A DNA stretch of 64,000 nucleotides. Source: Episyrphus balteatus. Its lineage: Eukaryota > Arthropoda > Insecta > Diptera > Syrphidae. Position numbers and translations under genes: made by a program. The stretch lies in the NCBI RefSeq assembly GCF_945859705.1, contig NC_079134.1, positions 51,390,402 to 51,454,401 on the forward strand, given 5' to 3'. The notes below the pieces were generated by a model. The model saw only the letters and a program-made list of their open reading frames with translations. It was not told the DNA's origin and made no database searches. Position 1 is the stretch's first letter, and each line of letters begins with the position of its first letter. Below, one piece after another: positions 11,354 through 22,608 of this stretch.

Positions 11354-11900
11354 TCACAAAAAAAATCGTTTCAAACCCTGGTGCTCTTTTAGTGGCAAGT
11401 CAGGCTTGAAAATATATACAACAATTTTCAAACATTGAAAATTTACTTTTAAGAATCGTAGATCGAAGGATATATCACCAATTTTTGGATTGTTTACAAA
11501 TGCATTTTTATTTCCTTGTTTTGATTGAATCTCTGCGTATAAGAACTCTTTGAGTTGCTTGAGATAAATCATTTTCGAGATATTTCCGATTGCCTAAGAT
11601 ACTTGTCCGATGGTATGATTTTCGTTTCGTTGTTGAATCGCCTGTTCCTATAATATTTCTGTTTCATTCCGTTGCACATTATCAGTGTTTTTCTCTCAAA
11701 CATTTGTAGTTCCTTCATAGCAATCTTGAATAGGGTGCACCATACCGGAAAGGTGTAGGCAATGACTGGTCGCAGAAGTTTCTTATGTAGATCGAGTTTC
11801 GTTGATTAGCTTAACCCTGCTTCTTTTAATCAGGGGAAAAGGCTAAGAAGACAAAGTTGGCTTTCCTGAGAACCAAACGAGAGTGATTGTTGTAGGTACT
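11354..11900 (-). mobile_element. 3' part of a jockey/LOA-type non-LTR retrotransposon
   Basis: From 11835 to 11640 the minus strand encodes LHKKLLRPVIAYTFPVW, then CTLFKIAMKELQMFERKTL and MCNGMKQKYYRNRRF. This is the conserved region after the reverse transcriptase catalytic core (RP(V/I)--Y--P-W---A---E-LQ--ERK). One frameshift near 11575 leads to a second frame, 11572-11354, with NNPKIGDISFDLRF. Upstream of 11835 frames are broken. The piece is 5'-truncated and inactive. Confidence 0.65.
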
Positions 11901-12939
11901 TGGCATTGCGTTTGACTGGCAATTTGGTTCAATTTTCTGTACTAGTAGGTTTTTACGAGATGAATAGATGAATACTGTAGTTATAACGAACTGTTAAGAA
12001 AGAAGTTCCAACAACTAAAACGTGTTCTCTTTTATTCACAGTGACTATTATGAGACACACCCTATAAAAAAAAAAAATAATAAATATTCCTCCAACTATC
12101 ATCTGGTACTGGTACATATGTCATAAGTACATATCAAGTATGAAACTTTCCCATTTTTTCATACTCAGATGGGCACAGTGTATCACTTTTTGAAAAGGAC
12201 AACGACATCAAACGGACAGATTGAGAACACTATGGATCTGACAAAACTGCAATTAAAGCCGAGCTAAATATGAAAAATGAAATATGGAACTTCACAAAAA
12301 ATGATTTATATTTCCATATCCTTTCATGAATGAACACCAACAACATAGCCGTAGATATAGCTTTTGCCTATGCTAGCCTATATATTTTATATGAGCCTGA
12401 GCTTCAGTTGTATTACTTTTTCACAATAATATTGTGGATGATGATGTGAGAGCATATTGCTTGGCCATGCATTCAAATGCAAATGCCCTGTTTAGATGTT
12501 TTCATTAACTCAGTTTTTGTGGCATAAATAGAACAGCAAGAATGAAAGTTGTATAAAATGTGTGCAAATTAAAAACATCGTTTTCCGAATGAATATTTTC
12601 TTTTTTTATTATTTATTTGAACATTAAATGAATGCAGTATTACTTTCACTATCTCTATCGTAAATAAGGATAAAATAGAAAACAATGACTCATCGTCATC
12701 ATCAGCAACGGCTCTAAATTCAACCTATCTCTAAGAACAATAAATTTGAAGTAAACTTTTCCGTTTACGACCACCAAATACACCAACAACACTTAATTAC
12801 ACAATTTATTCTCCCTTAAATAGAAATACAATTTCCTATCTTCCTAACTTGCAAACCAAAGTGCAATAAATCACAAATGTTTGTATTAAAAATTTTAACA
12901 CAAAATAATCACTTTCGTTTGAATTCAAAATACATAACA
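11901..12939. other. noncoding, nothing assigned
   Basis: AT-rich spacer with poly-A runs (12065-12080). No coding or repeat structure recognised. Confidence 0.35.
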
Positions 12940-13310
12940 TAAATTGAAATGCCTTTCTTAAACGCTTCGATGTTTATGACCGTCCCGGTTCGTTCGTCGA
13001 TTAAAAAGTCCACCCTAACTGGCTGGCCAAGCGTATTGGTGAGATAATTGAATTTGCAGGAGACTTAATCGTTGATTTGTGAAGTGTTGCAGAGTTTATA
13101 GAATCAATTGGAATCGGAATAGACGTCTATATAAAAGTGAGTATAAAAAATGCTGGAAAGACGAAAAGAATGCCGGTGTCTGGATTGGAGAAGTTGCCTG
13201 ATGGCGATGGAGCGGTCGTATGGAATATCAGGAATAAACGGATATGGTGTGTTTCGAATAGACATATAAAAAATAAACTTAAACGATTTACGATAATTGG
13301 CTGCATTTGA
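12940..13310. other. GC-richer island, possible unidentified exon or promoter
   Basis: Clearly less AT-rich than the surroundings. On the minus strand, 13065-12950 reads NTLGQPVRVDFLIDERTGTV then INIEAFKKGISIY in one open frame with codon-like composition. On the plus strand, 13086-13310 is also open and contains TATATAAAAG at 13129-13138. I cannot tell which strand, if any, is used, and recognise no family. Confidence 0.25.
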
Positions 13311-13539
13311 ATTGGATTTATTTTGCTTAATTTAATCAGTAGTTAATCTTTGTAATTAGATTTTCTCTTTTCCGGAGTGATTTTATGGAGCTCTGGGTGG
13401 CGTCTGAGGTATCTTTACGATTCGTAAAAGAATTTTGTATGGAACACTTGCATAGCAAAATATATAATGGAATGAACTTGCATTTAAATGGTGATATTTA
13501 GACCTTTTCAAATCCGTTATTAAAAATGAAATTGGTTCA

Positions 13540-13919
13540 TTTTAAGCCGATATATGTATTACAGAAATGGTGAAAAAAACATTCATTGCAAGGAATAGAT
13601 TTAACTTTACTTTTTCGTTCAGCTAAAAAACTTCTATTATTTGTTTCCCAAACGTATTCTATCATCATCCTGGAATCCCAATTCTGAGCCCAGGAAACAA
13701 GTTCTTTGACCGAAACTATTCGGTCCAACAAAAAGGCCTTTGCAAGCTAGCTTTTGTAGCTGCACGCTTAAATGTTCCTCCAGCACCGTCGCATGTCCCT
13801 TTCCCATGAGATGTAGCGAAAAAGTTCCATACAGCAGGGACGCCAAAATCTTTTTCATGCAGACATAAATTTCGAAAATTATATCTGTTTTTATATTGAC
13901 TGGCTGCTCCATCGCTCAT
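13540..13919 (-). pseudogene. transposon-type gene fragment with SDG-QYKNR and ATSHGKG motifs
   Basis: Frame 1 (13919-13735): SDGAASQYKNRYNFRNLCLH, VPAVWNFFATSHGKGTCDG, GTFKRAATKASLQRP. Frame 2 (13731-13537): LDRIVSVKELVSWAQNW and NECFFHHFC. A frameshift near 13733 joins ASLQRP to LDRIVS. I recognise SDG--QYKNR...FFATSHGK--CDG-GG--KR as an uncharacterised multicopy arthropod family, but cannot give its superfamily. The upstream part is missing. Confidence 0.55.
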
Positions 13920-15070
13920 ATAATGTACCTACTATGAATTTTTTTTTTGAGAGAGAGCACTCGCATTCATAAACCGTCCATCAGGTCTGTAAATGCTAAT
14001 TTGTTGGGAAAGCTATTGGTACTTAATACTTCTTACGGCAAAAAATAATAATCTTACATTCGTATTTATATAAGACAGCTATAAGCCAAATTTCAAGAGA
14101 TGCCTAAACTAAGACAACATTTCTGAAAACGACCGTTAATGAATAAAGACTTTAAGGGGTGGTCTTGCCCTCATTTCCCCTACACGTAGAAATTTAGTTC
14201 TCACAAAGCTTATCAGCCGAACGGTCAGCCGTTAAAATCAAATATATTTTCCAAAATAATTTAAACAACTGAAGCTGAAGTAACTATTAAACTTCTAAAC
14301 CTAGGCTTTAAAAACAATTGTAATCTGATCAAGGTTCAACGAGTTATACGAAACGCAACCGCCTTTATTAGGGTGGCTGAACTCATTAAGCAGACGTCCG
14401 AGAAACCCGAAAGCAAAAATGAATAAAAATATACGTGTTTTTAATACAAATTCAAAGTTCCGGACTCAATACGCGTCCGCAGGAAAATCCCAGATCAACC
14501 TACCCACACTATGTAAAATATTGGAACGAATTCTTTTTAGCGAAGTTGACTTGCTTGGCTGACGTCTTGAGCGAAAAGAAAGTTATCGGGAGGATATTGA
14601 ATTCACATATGGTGATTCGTTATGGAATAATCTGAAATGGAACGAAAACGCAAATGTGCAGCCTTTTGTACGTGGCAACTTGAAAAAATGTATTATCGAC
14701 TTAACCTTATTCTGGTAACAGAATGCTGATTGCGTAAGTAAGCGACAATAACTTTTGCTTTTAACTTAGAGAAAACAAGATTTGTAGGTTTTTGAACAGT
14801 TTCGTGAATTTTGATTCATGTCAAGGATTTATTTTAGAAGATTCGTATGAATGTTTTTATTAGCGTCAAATGTTTGAGGATCGTTTCCTACAGGATTTGA
14901 AAAAAAGTGAGATTTATCATTGGTGATAACTAATTAAACCAACAATAAAAGTTATAGATTTTGAGACACCCAAGTGCACTTGAAACCGCTGTGTGACATA
15001 GCTTCTGTGTGATTAGTAATTTTTTTTATTCAATACAAATATTGTTTAAGTTACATGGAAATACATATTT
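13920..15070. other. spacer with a pogo-like MITE end at 14160-14186
   Basis: At 14160-14186 GGTCTTGCCCTCATTTCCCC then TA matches the right end of the element at 16785-17721. The matching left end was not found, so it is a remnant. The rest is AT-rich without assignment. The open frame at 14435-14635 shows no motif. Confidence 0.5.
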
Positions 15071-15076
15071 TTTATT
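15071..15076 (-). terminator. amd polyadenylation signal
   Basis: AATAAA on the minus strand, about 105 nt after the amd stop codon in an AT-rich 3' UTR. It is the nearest canonical signal downstream of the stop. Confidence 0.6.
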
Positions 15077-15179
15077 CAAGTTTTTTAAACTACATTAAAC
15101 TGCCTCGTTAAGGTATGATATTATAATTATTAATATATTGATATAAATTATTAACAAAAAAAGCTTAAATTAAAATATT

Positions 15180-18100
15180 TCACTGTAGTTTCTCGCAATC
15201 ACTACTTAAAAGCAATGCGATTTTTTCTGTAATTTGACCAACATCATTTTTAACTGCATGTTCTTTTAAAGGTTCGATGGACTTGTTTTCTTTGTTACTT
15301 CCTAAAACTAATTCAGCTTGTTCTTTGATTTCCTTCCATGCAAAATCGACATCTTTTTCCTCTGCATTATAGCCACAAACGACAAAACGCAAAAAATGTG
15401 TATCTTTGTATTTGGCTTGAATCAAATAAACCTTTTTACGGTCCATCAAACGATCAAGTAGACTCGTTGTTAAACTATTGTCTCCACGTAATCGGAAACA
15501 TACCAATCCAAGAGCACGCTTGGCAACAATCTCAAAACGCTTATCATTCAAGACGAACTTTTCGAACTGCTCAGCAAGTGCAATGTGCTTGCGAACATGA
15601 GCCCTCAATCCTTCGGCTCCGATTGATCGGAAAGTAATCCAAACTTTTAGAGCTCTGAAGCGTCTTCCGAGTGAAATCTGCCAATGTCTGTAGTCTGGAA
15701 CTTGAGATTTTCCTTCGTATTTATGCTTCAAGTAAATCCGATCCACGTTGAAGCTATCACTAACTTGATTAGCGTCACGAAGCCACATTGCACAACAATC
15801 GAAATTAACCAAAAGAAACTTATGGAGATTAAAGTTCAATGAATCTACCAACTCTAAGCCTCGAAGAAGCTCATTATATTCGGGAAGAGCGAATGCAGCT
15901 CCAGCATAAGCAGCGTCTACGTGCAGCCAAATATTTTCCTCTTTGCAAACTTGTCCTAAGCCCTGAACATCATCGTAGGCACATGTTCCAGTTGTTCCCA
16001 CTGTTGCAATACAAATGATGGGGAACAAGCCTTTGGCTTTATCTTCTTCAACAGCTTGACGGAGAGCCTCTCCATGAAGAACCAAATCATCACCAGCTGG
16101 TAGAAGACGATATGGAACAGCTGATAGAACACAAGCTTTCTCAATACAGCTGTTACTTTGATCTCCTGAATAAGCCATCAAGCGACCACGAATTTCGCTC
16201 TCGGACAAATCTGGATGTTCTGTTTGAATTCGCTTAACTGCTTGTTCTCGAGCAGCTAACACTGCAACTAAAACTGATTCACTAGCGGAACCTTGAATAA
16301 CACCACCGCCAGGTCCTTCGGATGAGTGCAGAAATTCACTAGGGAGATTGAGGAATTTTGCAAGCCAATCCATTACGACAACTTCTAGTTCGGTGCATGC
16401 TGGACTACAAATCTGAAATTATAAAGATTTATAGTTTACATTCAATTTTCTAAAATTATAATTTATGTTCTTCTAATCTACATATGATATCAAATCAACT
16501 ACTAAAAATTGCTTTCCTTGTGTAACTAAGAAGGCAAATTATAATCCTTAAACCACAGGAAAAAAACCCTATGTAAAATAAAGGGGAAAAATTCATGTTT
16601 TTAAAATAACGCGATTTCAACATTCAACCGTATACTTTTTTCAATTGGATTTGAAATGATTTTAATGACAAACATTTTAAAACAAAATATAAAAAAAATT
16701 AAGATTTTGTTTTTTTTTATATTCAGGTTAAAGAATCTAATTTTTCCGTTCTCTCGAAAAAAACACGCATTCAATTTTGATATAGGGGAAGTGGGGGCAA
16801 GACCGCCTATGGAGGCAAGACGGTTTTCGTACTATGTTGTATGAAAAAAAAGTAAAATTGGCAACACTTGCAATATAAAATAGGTGCCCTTTGTTATGAT
16901 CGTTTACGTCTGTAAGTTTTAGCAATTTCGGTTAAGACTCCGAAGAGTTACCGTAAATTTTGTAATTTTTCATCAAATTGTTATCGTTTATGTGAAAAGC
17001 CAGTTGTATTTTTGACACTGAAATAATTAAAAATTTTAACTTTTCCTTTTTTTATAATAGAAAGTGAATATTAAAACGTATTTTCTGCGAAAGAAGGAGT
17101 CCTAAAGATAAATACAAAAAAAAAAAAAATAATACAGAACATCAAATATGATATGACTGGGGCAAGCGAAATTGGAAGCTCTGGTAGCTTAAACAAAGTG
17201 AAAAAAGAAGTTCACCGTTAAATCTTCCAAAAAGCTAAGCAACAGGCGCCAAACAATACTGTAATTGCTGATTCTGATGAAAAGGACTTTGCAGATTGTA
17301 TTTGTACCTACTATCTGCAACTGTTTTCTTGATCCAATTCAAAGTATTGTTGAATTGAGTGCAAAATGTGTACTAATTGGTACCAAAAAGCTTGTGCTGG
17401 AGTGAGAACTAATGAAAATATAGCATAATTGTGTTATGATTGCAAATAGAATGCATTTAAAACAAAAGAAACGGTTTTTCTACCAACAAAATTTGATAGG
17501 GCGGTCTTACCCCCATGTGGGGGCAAGACGGTTTTTTAATTAATGTTTTTTCAAAACGTATTATCTTTTGTTCAGTATTTTTTATTTTCTTTATAATAAT
17601 GAGAGTTTCTGCAAAAAACATTAAACTTAATGAATAAAAACTTTATTCTATTTAAAAGATGTTTTTTATTGGTTTTTAAGACAGCCAAAAACTAAGTGGG
17701 CCGTCTTGCCCCCACTTCCCCTACATACTCTTGGTTCTTGGTTCATGGTTATTATACCAAGTGCAGCAATTTTACCGAATTCAACAGGTATACGGATTGG
17801 AGAAAGGATGATTCATATATCTCCAATATAAATAATGAACTAAAAAAACTAAATTAATCTGATAACAACCCTATGGAATTGTTTAGCCACATCAAAAAAT
17901 TCAACCTTTTAAATTGAAAAACATTATATGACTCAAACTTCAAGTAAATCCGTTTACATCAGGGGCATACAAGCATTTGGGGCAGTCGAGGCAGTGCTCC
18001 GGGGTCCCCCAACGGATGCCAGGGCCCAACTCGAAATTATGTGTCAAAGAAACCTGTTTCTATAAATAAATTATAACTGAACAACCAGATCTCAGAAAAA

Positions 18101-21100
18101 CTCTTGAATTTCATTTATGAATAGAGCTTAAGAGATCATTCATTTGATATCTCCCGATAAATTTGGAGGAAATTAAAAAAAAAAACATTTTTTTGGCATG
18201 CGTGTACACACCCCTTTTATTTTTTCGAAAAAAAAAATTCACGAATGGGGTCGCACGTACTTGCTCTTATGGTAAAAGTAATTCTTATGTTAAAGCTTTT
18301 TACTGAACAAAATTAGAAAAAAATTAAAATTTGATATTTTTGAACAGTTTCCTAATATAAGCAGGTAAAATAAAACCTGTTTTTATAATTAATTAAATAC
18401 CACTTTAAATGACCTTTTACATTTAACCAAGTATGCCATTTGATTTCTTGCATAAAAAGGAATTTTTAGAAAAAAAAAATTTAAAAATCATTAGTAGCTC
18501 AGGGAAATTAGTCAAAATATGGGCATGAAATCGCATTTTTCGCGGGACAAAATTTTTTTCATGGAATGTGTTCGGGGGGTTGTCCTTATCATAAAAGTCA
18601 ATTTGTTGGGATAATTGGAGGTTGGGAACAGCCGCCATCTTGGAAAAGAGATTGGTATCGTTTTTATTGAATAACTCCATTGTTATTCATTTTAACAAAA
18701 ACTGACAAAGGTAAGACTTATTAACAATAAAATTATCTAAAAAATCATATACAAAACAATTCCGTGAGTTGATTAAATAAAATTTTATAGTTCGTCAAAG
18801 TGCGTGTTTGTATCGCAAGGTTGGGTCAAAATGACATTTGTTCATATATCTGACGAACTTTTGATTTGTTTGGATAATTCTTCAGAAATGAATTATAGTA
18901 TTTATAATTATCTATAAAATGAGACCACAATCGTTATTGTGACCATCATATTGTAGAAGTAATCTAACTCCGAAACTCTCCATGTACTAGTCAAAAGTGA
19001 GAAAAAAGCTGGTTTTTTGCTAGTAGGCCGAGCAAATTGTGGGAGTAGAGGTACAACCAAAATATAAGTACACAGTTTTGCAGCCATACGCGTCTTAATA
19101 TCGATTTCAAATGTCTGACAACTCTAATTTTGTGCTTTATACGGCTTTCGGGGGGTTAAATAACTTAAGTTTTCCACTTAATGTAAATGGGCTAAATTTA
19201 TACTTTTTGAAATTATAAATATACAAGCTGGTGCTTTATTATTTTTCCTAAATCTAGACACCCCAATCTTGAGGATGTGACCAATAGAACTCAAGATATA
19301 AGCCGTTGATGCGATTATGTTTTAGAGGCTTTTTTGTTTAGATTTTGTTTATTTATTTGAATTGAAAAGCGTGATACGGTTAGTTAAAAATGCTTATATC
19401 GTGAGTTCTATTAACCCGATCGCAGAGATTGAGGTGTCCAGATTTAGGAAAAGTGATAGAGCATCAGCTTTTATATTTATAATTGGAAATAGTATAAATT
19501 TAGCCCATTCACATTAAGTGGAAATCTTAAGTTATTTAACCCCCCGAAAGCCGTATAAAGCACAAAATTAGAGTTGTCAGACATTTGAAATCGATATTAA
19601 GACGCGTATGGCTGCAAAACTGTGTACTTATATTTTGGTTGTACCTCTACTCCCACAATTTGCTCGGCCTACTAGCAAAAAACCAGCTTTTTTCTCACTT
19701 TTGACTAGTACATGGAGAGTTTCGGAGTTAGATTACTTCTACAATATGATGGTCACAATAACGATTGTGGTCTCATTTTATAGATAATTATAAATACTAT
19801 AATTCATTTCTGAAGAATTATCCAAACAAATCAAAAGTTCGTCAGATATATGAACAAATGTCATTTTGACCCAACCTTGCGATACAAACACGCACTTTGA
19901 CGAACTTTAAAATTTTATTTAATCAACTCACGGAATTGTTTTGTATATCATTGTTTAGATAATTTTATTGTTAATAAGTCCTACCTTTGTCATTTTCTGT
20001 TAAAATGAATAACAATGGAGTTATTCAATAAAAACGATACCAATCTCTTTTCCAAGATGGCGGCTGTTCCCAACCTCCAATTATCCCAACAAATTGACTT
20101 TTATGATAAGGACAACCCCCCGAACACATTCCATGAAAAAAATTTTGTCCCGCGAAAAATGCGATTTAATTTACTAATTTCCCTGGGCTATAGAGCCGTT
20201 TTCAAAAAACAATAATTTTTTATATAGATATCAAAATTTTCTAACATTTAAAAAAAAAAAGGTTGGTATGCCATTTTTAAGAAAATATAATACACATAAA
20301 AAAGAAAGTTTCGATAAAATTCACTAACCCTTTTACAAAAAATATTTTTTAATAATCCAAAAATGTGTTTTTTGAAAAATTTTTAAAATTTTTATATGAT
20401 GATTGTTTTAAAGTTTCTGTATATTTGGGTCGAAATCTGGGTTCGAATTACGGCATACTTTCGTTAACGTATGGTCGCTTTATGTCCCTTTCTTTTTCTA
20501 CTGATTAAATGGAGACATCAAGAGTCAAAACGTTCACGTATGATCGTCGTCGTGTGCCGTGATTTGACCCCTGTCGTTAACGACAAAATCATAATTAAAA
20601 AAAACCGTTCTATGACAGGTTAGAGCGGTTTTTGAAAAAAATTAACTTCTATATTTCCTTTAGGTATATGACAGGTATCGTTTTTTTTTTTTGGTCCTTA
20701 AAATTTCAAGTTCTTCTCTAGGGAATCACCCAAAACTATTAACTACCAAGTTTGAAGAGTATCGCGAGTACGAATCCTAAACTTGCCCTGTAGTACCTAT
20801 GTATTCCACAATTAAAAAATGTGGATTTGTAATTTTTCACCTAAATGCATAGGCCTGTTAATTATGGACTTTGGTCAAAAGATATCAGCTTCGTAATCTA
20901 AAATTTATGATGTTTGGTCGGAAAAAATCTCAGGAACCAGACCACCAAGAAACTTTTAGTTTTCACTTATGAATAGAGCTTAAAAAGACCTTTATTTTGA
21001 CATCTTACTTGATTAAGAGTTAAATATTTTTTTTTTGCCTCGGCCAAAGTTTGTTCTTGGCCAAAGAAAGATTGCAAATATCTTTGGGTACCTCAAAACT

Positions 21101-22062
21101 TTCTGACAGGCTTTAGTTCTGATCCACAGTGATGATCAAATGCGAAGCTACTAGTGACTCCATAAGCGAAGAGTTTATGAGAATAATTTCTGGTTTCTCT
21201 TGTCATAAAAAAATGCTCCTTCAAAAAATTCAGCTTGTCACATTTTTGTGAGGTCAACCAAGATAAAATCTTACAGGGGGATAACTAGCGTGAAGCAGAT
21301 ACTTGGGAAAGGAATAAGATATTGGTAACTAGAAATGCTCCACCATCATGTACATAACAGTCTTTCGACTTTCGTCTTGAATTTATAAATAAAACTTATA
21401 TAATTTCCAAAGCTCGCTACGCATACAAAGCATTTAGTTTGGGATTAAAAAATATTTTCACAAATCACAATAAATAATATTATCTCTTATAAAATAATAC
21501 ACCAGCATAATTAACCAGTTTTTTTAAGGAGAAAGTTACCAAAAAAAAAACTACTTCTTCGCTTCACCAAAAGTAAATAAAGAAAAAAAAAAATTGACAC
21601 CCAAAAATAACACAGCCAAAGTAAATATAAAAAGAGTTGTTGTTACCTAGAAACAACAATATGGGATAATATTGACATACCCAACTAAAACCAATCACTC
21701 CGAACCCACTGGATAGCATTTCTCCCACAATTGATGGAAATGATGTTGCTGTTGGATAATAAGCGTGCATATTTGGAGATTGCCAATGTGTAAGTCCGGG
21801 CATTATAGTTGTATTGATGTCCGATAATATGTTCTGCCACTTTTCTGGAGCTTCTGGGATTTCTTTTGGGAGTAGGTCAAACAAATATCCAGGTGAAACT
21901 GATGGTAATACATCGCTAAAAAAGAAAAAAAAAGGAAATCCGTGAACATTGAAATGCGTTTTATTCTTTTCGGTGTTCTTACCGTTCACGAATAGTGTCC
22001 ATGTAATCGGCAATGAAATCAATTGCTGCCTTGCCAAATTCACGAAACTCCTTTGAATCCAT
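15180..22062 (-). CDS. amd: DOPAL synthase (amd, aromatic amino acid decarboxylase family), 3 coding exons, 515 aa
   Basis: Join on the minus strand: exon 1 22062-21983, exon 2 21915-21681, exon 3 16412-15180. Donors are GTAAGA and GTATGT; acceptors are TTTTTTAG and TTTCAG; phases agree. The product is 515 residues, close to Drosophila AMD. It is a PLP enzyme of the group II decarboxylase family. Visible residues: PGLTHWQSP near 85, Asp271 in HVDAAYAG, the PLP lysine Lys303 in NLHK, and Tyr332 in IYLKH. Residue 192 is Asn (DQSNSC), where DOPA decarboxylases have His. In insects Asn192 marks enzymes that turn L-DOPA into DOPAL, CO2, ammonia and peroxide by oxidative deamination, for crosslinking flexible cuticle. 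ATG at 22062 is chosen because [16 protein letters not shown] matches the known AMD N-terminus. Intron 2 (16413-21680, 5268 nt) carries several transposons. Ddc, the neighbour in Drosophila, is not seen here. The function is inferred from family knowledge. Confidence 0.96.
16785..17721 (+). mobile_element. 937-bp TA-flanked pogo-like element with PHD-finger remnant
   Basis: Ends GGGGAAGTGGGGGCAAGAC and its complement, each flanked by TA (16783-16784 and 17722-17723). Toward the right end, plus strand, a decayed frame reads [20 protein letters not shown] and, after a stop, LCYDCK. This resembles the C-terminal PHD-type zinc finger (W-xC--C--W-H--C-G....C--C) of some insect pogo-like transposases. 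The catalytic domain is absent. It lies in amd intron 2, opposite in strand. Two other copies or remnants are at 14160 and 36623. Confidence 0.75.
18495..20190. mobile_element. 1.7-kb long-inverted-repeat element in amd intron 2
   Basis: Arms of about 830 bp (18495-19330 and 19370-20190) are near-identical reverse complements. Termini read TAGC(T/C)CAGGGAAATTAG. The 3-bp TAG flanks both sides (18492-18494 and 20191-20193), a readable target duplication. Both arms contain the same short open frame starting ATGGAGTTATTCAATAAA, reading outward (18680 minus and 20015 plus; 50 shared residues). This peptide has no recognised domain. The unpaired loop is tiny. Transcription of amd would put the whole palindrome into its pre-mRNA. 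Confidence 0.85.
20438..20572. mobile_element. second copy of the 139-bp TCGAATTACG MITE
   Basis: Left CTGGGTTCGAATTACGGCAT and right CGTGTGCCGTGATTTGACCCC are inverted repeats matching the 10668-10806 element, with CGTTAACGTATG and ACGTATGATCG inside. Confidence 0.65.
20573..21239. other. amd intron sequence, unassigned
   Basis: AT-rich. It shares TTTATGAATAGAGCTTAA with 18110-18135, so a dispersed repeat may be present, but its limits are unclear. Confidence 0.3.
21240..21330 (+). mobile_element. 3' tail remnant of a non-LTR retrotransposon
   Basis: GAGGTCAACC, then TAACTAGCGTGAAGCAG and TGGGAAAGG correspond position by position to 27974-28035, which follows the LINE C-terminal coding fragment there. 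Confidence 0.45.
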
Positions 22063-22601
22063 GTTTAATTCGTATTTTATCTAAAAAAAACACACAAAAT
22101 ACAAAATTTTTATTAAAAAACGGAGAATTCAAAAGTTGGTCTTAAAATTTTAGGTCCAAATAAAGTAAAGTGAACATTATATCGAAAATGTTCTAAATGC
22201 ATTCAAAGTTCAAAACAAACGTTTTTGAAATATTTCTTTTATACTTTTGAGTTATAACATCTTTTAATGAAATTTCGTTCAAAATTCTTTTATTACTTGA
22301 AACTTTGCCGGTAAATAATATCTATAAATTTGGAGCTGAGACTCAAAGTTCGATATGCTTTTAAACTTAAAATTAAAAAAATACAGAAAACACTCACATC
22401 GTTTGCTTGTTATCACTTTATTAAATGTATATTTTGTGTTAAAATCTCTCATAAAATTTCAATTTTTTATCAATTATCTCTTATAACCATATTTTTTGTA
22501 TTTATTCAAGTTCAAAAAATCACTTTCATTTTCTCTCGTGATGCTGCTGCTGTCACTGACACTGACTCTTACCAAATGATCTGCAGCATTCCATTGTAAG
22601 A

Positions 22602-22608
22602 TTTTATA
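22602..22608 (-). promoter_or_regulatory. candidate TATA box upstream of amd
   Basis: TATAAAA on the minus strand, 540 nt before the amd ATG. TCAGT initiator-like motifs lie near 22553-22565, about 45 nt downstream, which is farther than the usual 30 nt. A pyrimidine tract ending in AG at 22081-22082, 18 nt before the ATG, would allow a spliced leader. The promoter position is uncertain. Confidence 0.25.

Noticed and set aside
15338..15637. Plus-strand frame inside amd exon 3, and a minus-strand out-of-frame ORF at 15956-16144
   Set aside because: Shadows of the amd coding exon.
21564..21680. Continuation of the amd exon 2 frame downstream of TGG
   Set aside because: A GTATGT donor follows the TGG. 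Splicing to exon 3 restores the conserved [10 protein letters not shown] sequence, while the read-through is hydrophobic and poly-Phe.
22565..22573. CATTTG-GTAAGAGT as donor of an amd leader exon
   Set aside because: It lies only about 30 nt from the TATA-like box, leaving almost no exon; kept out of the gene model.
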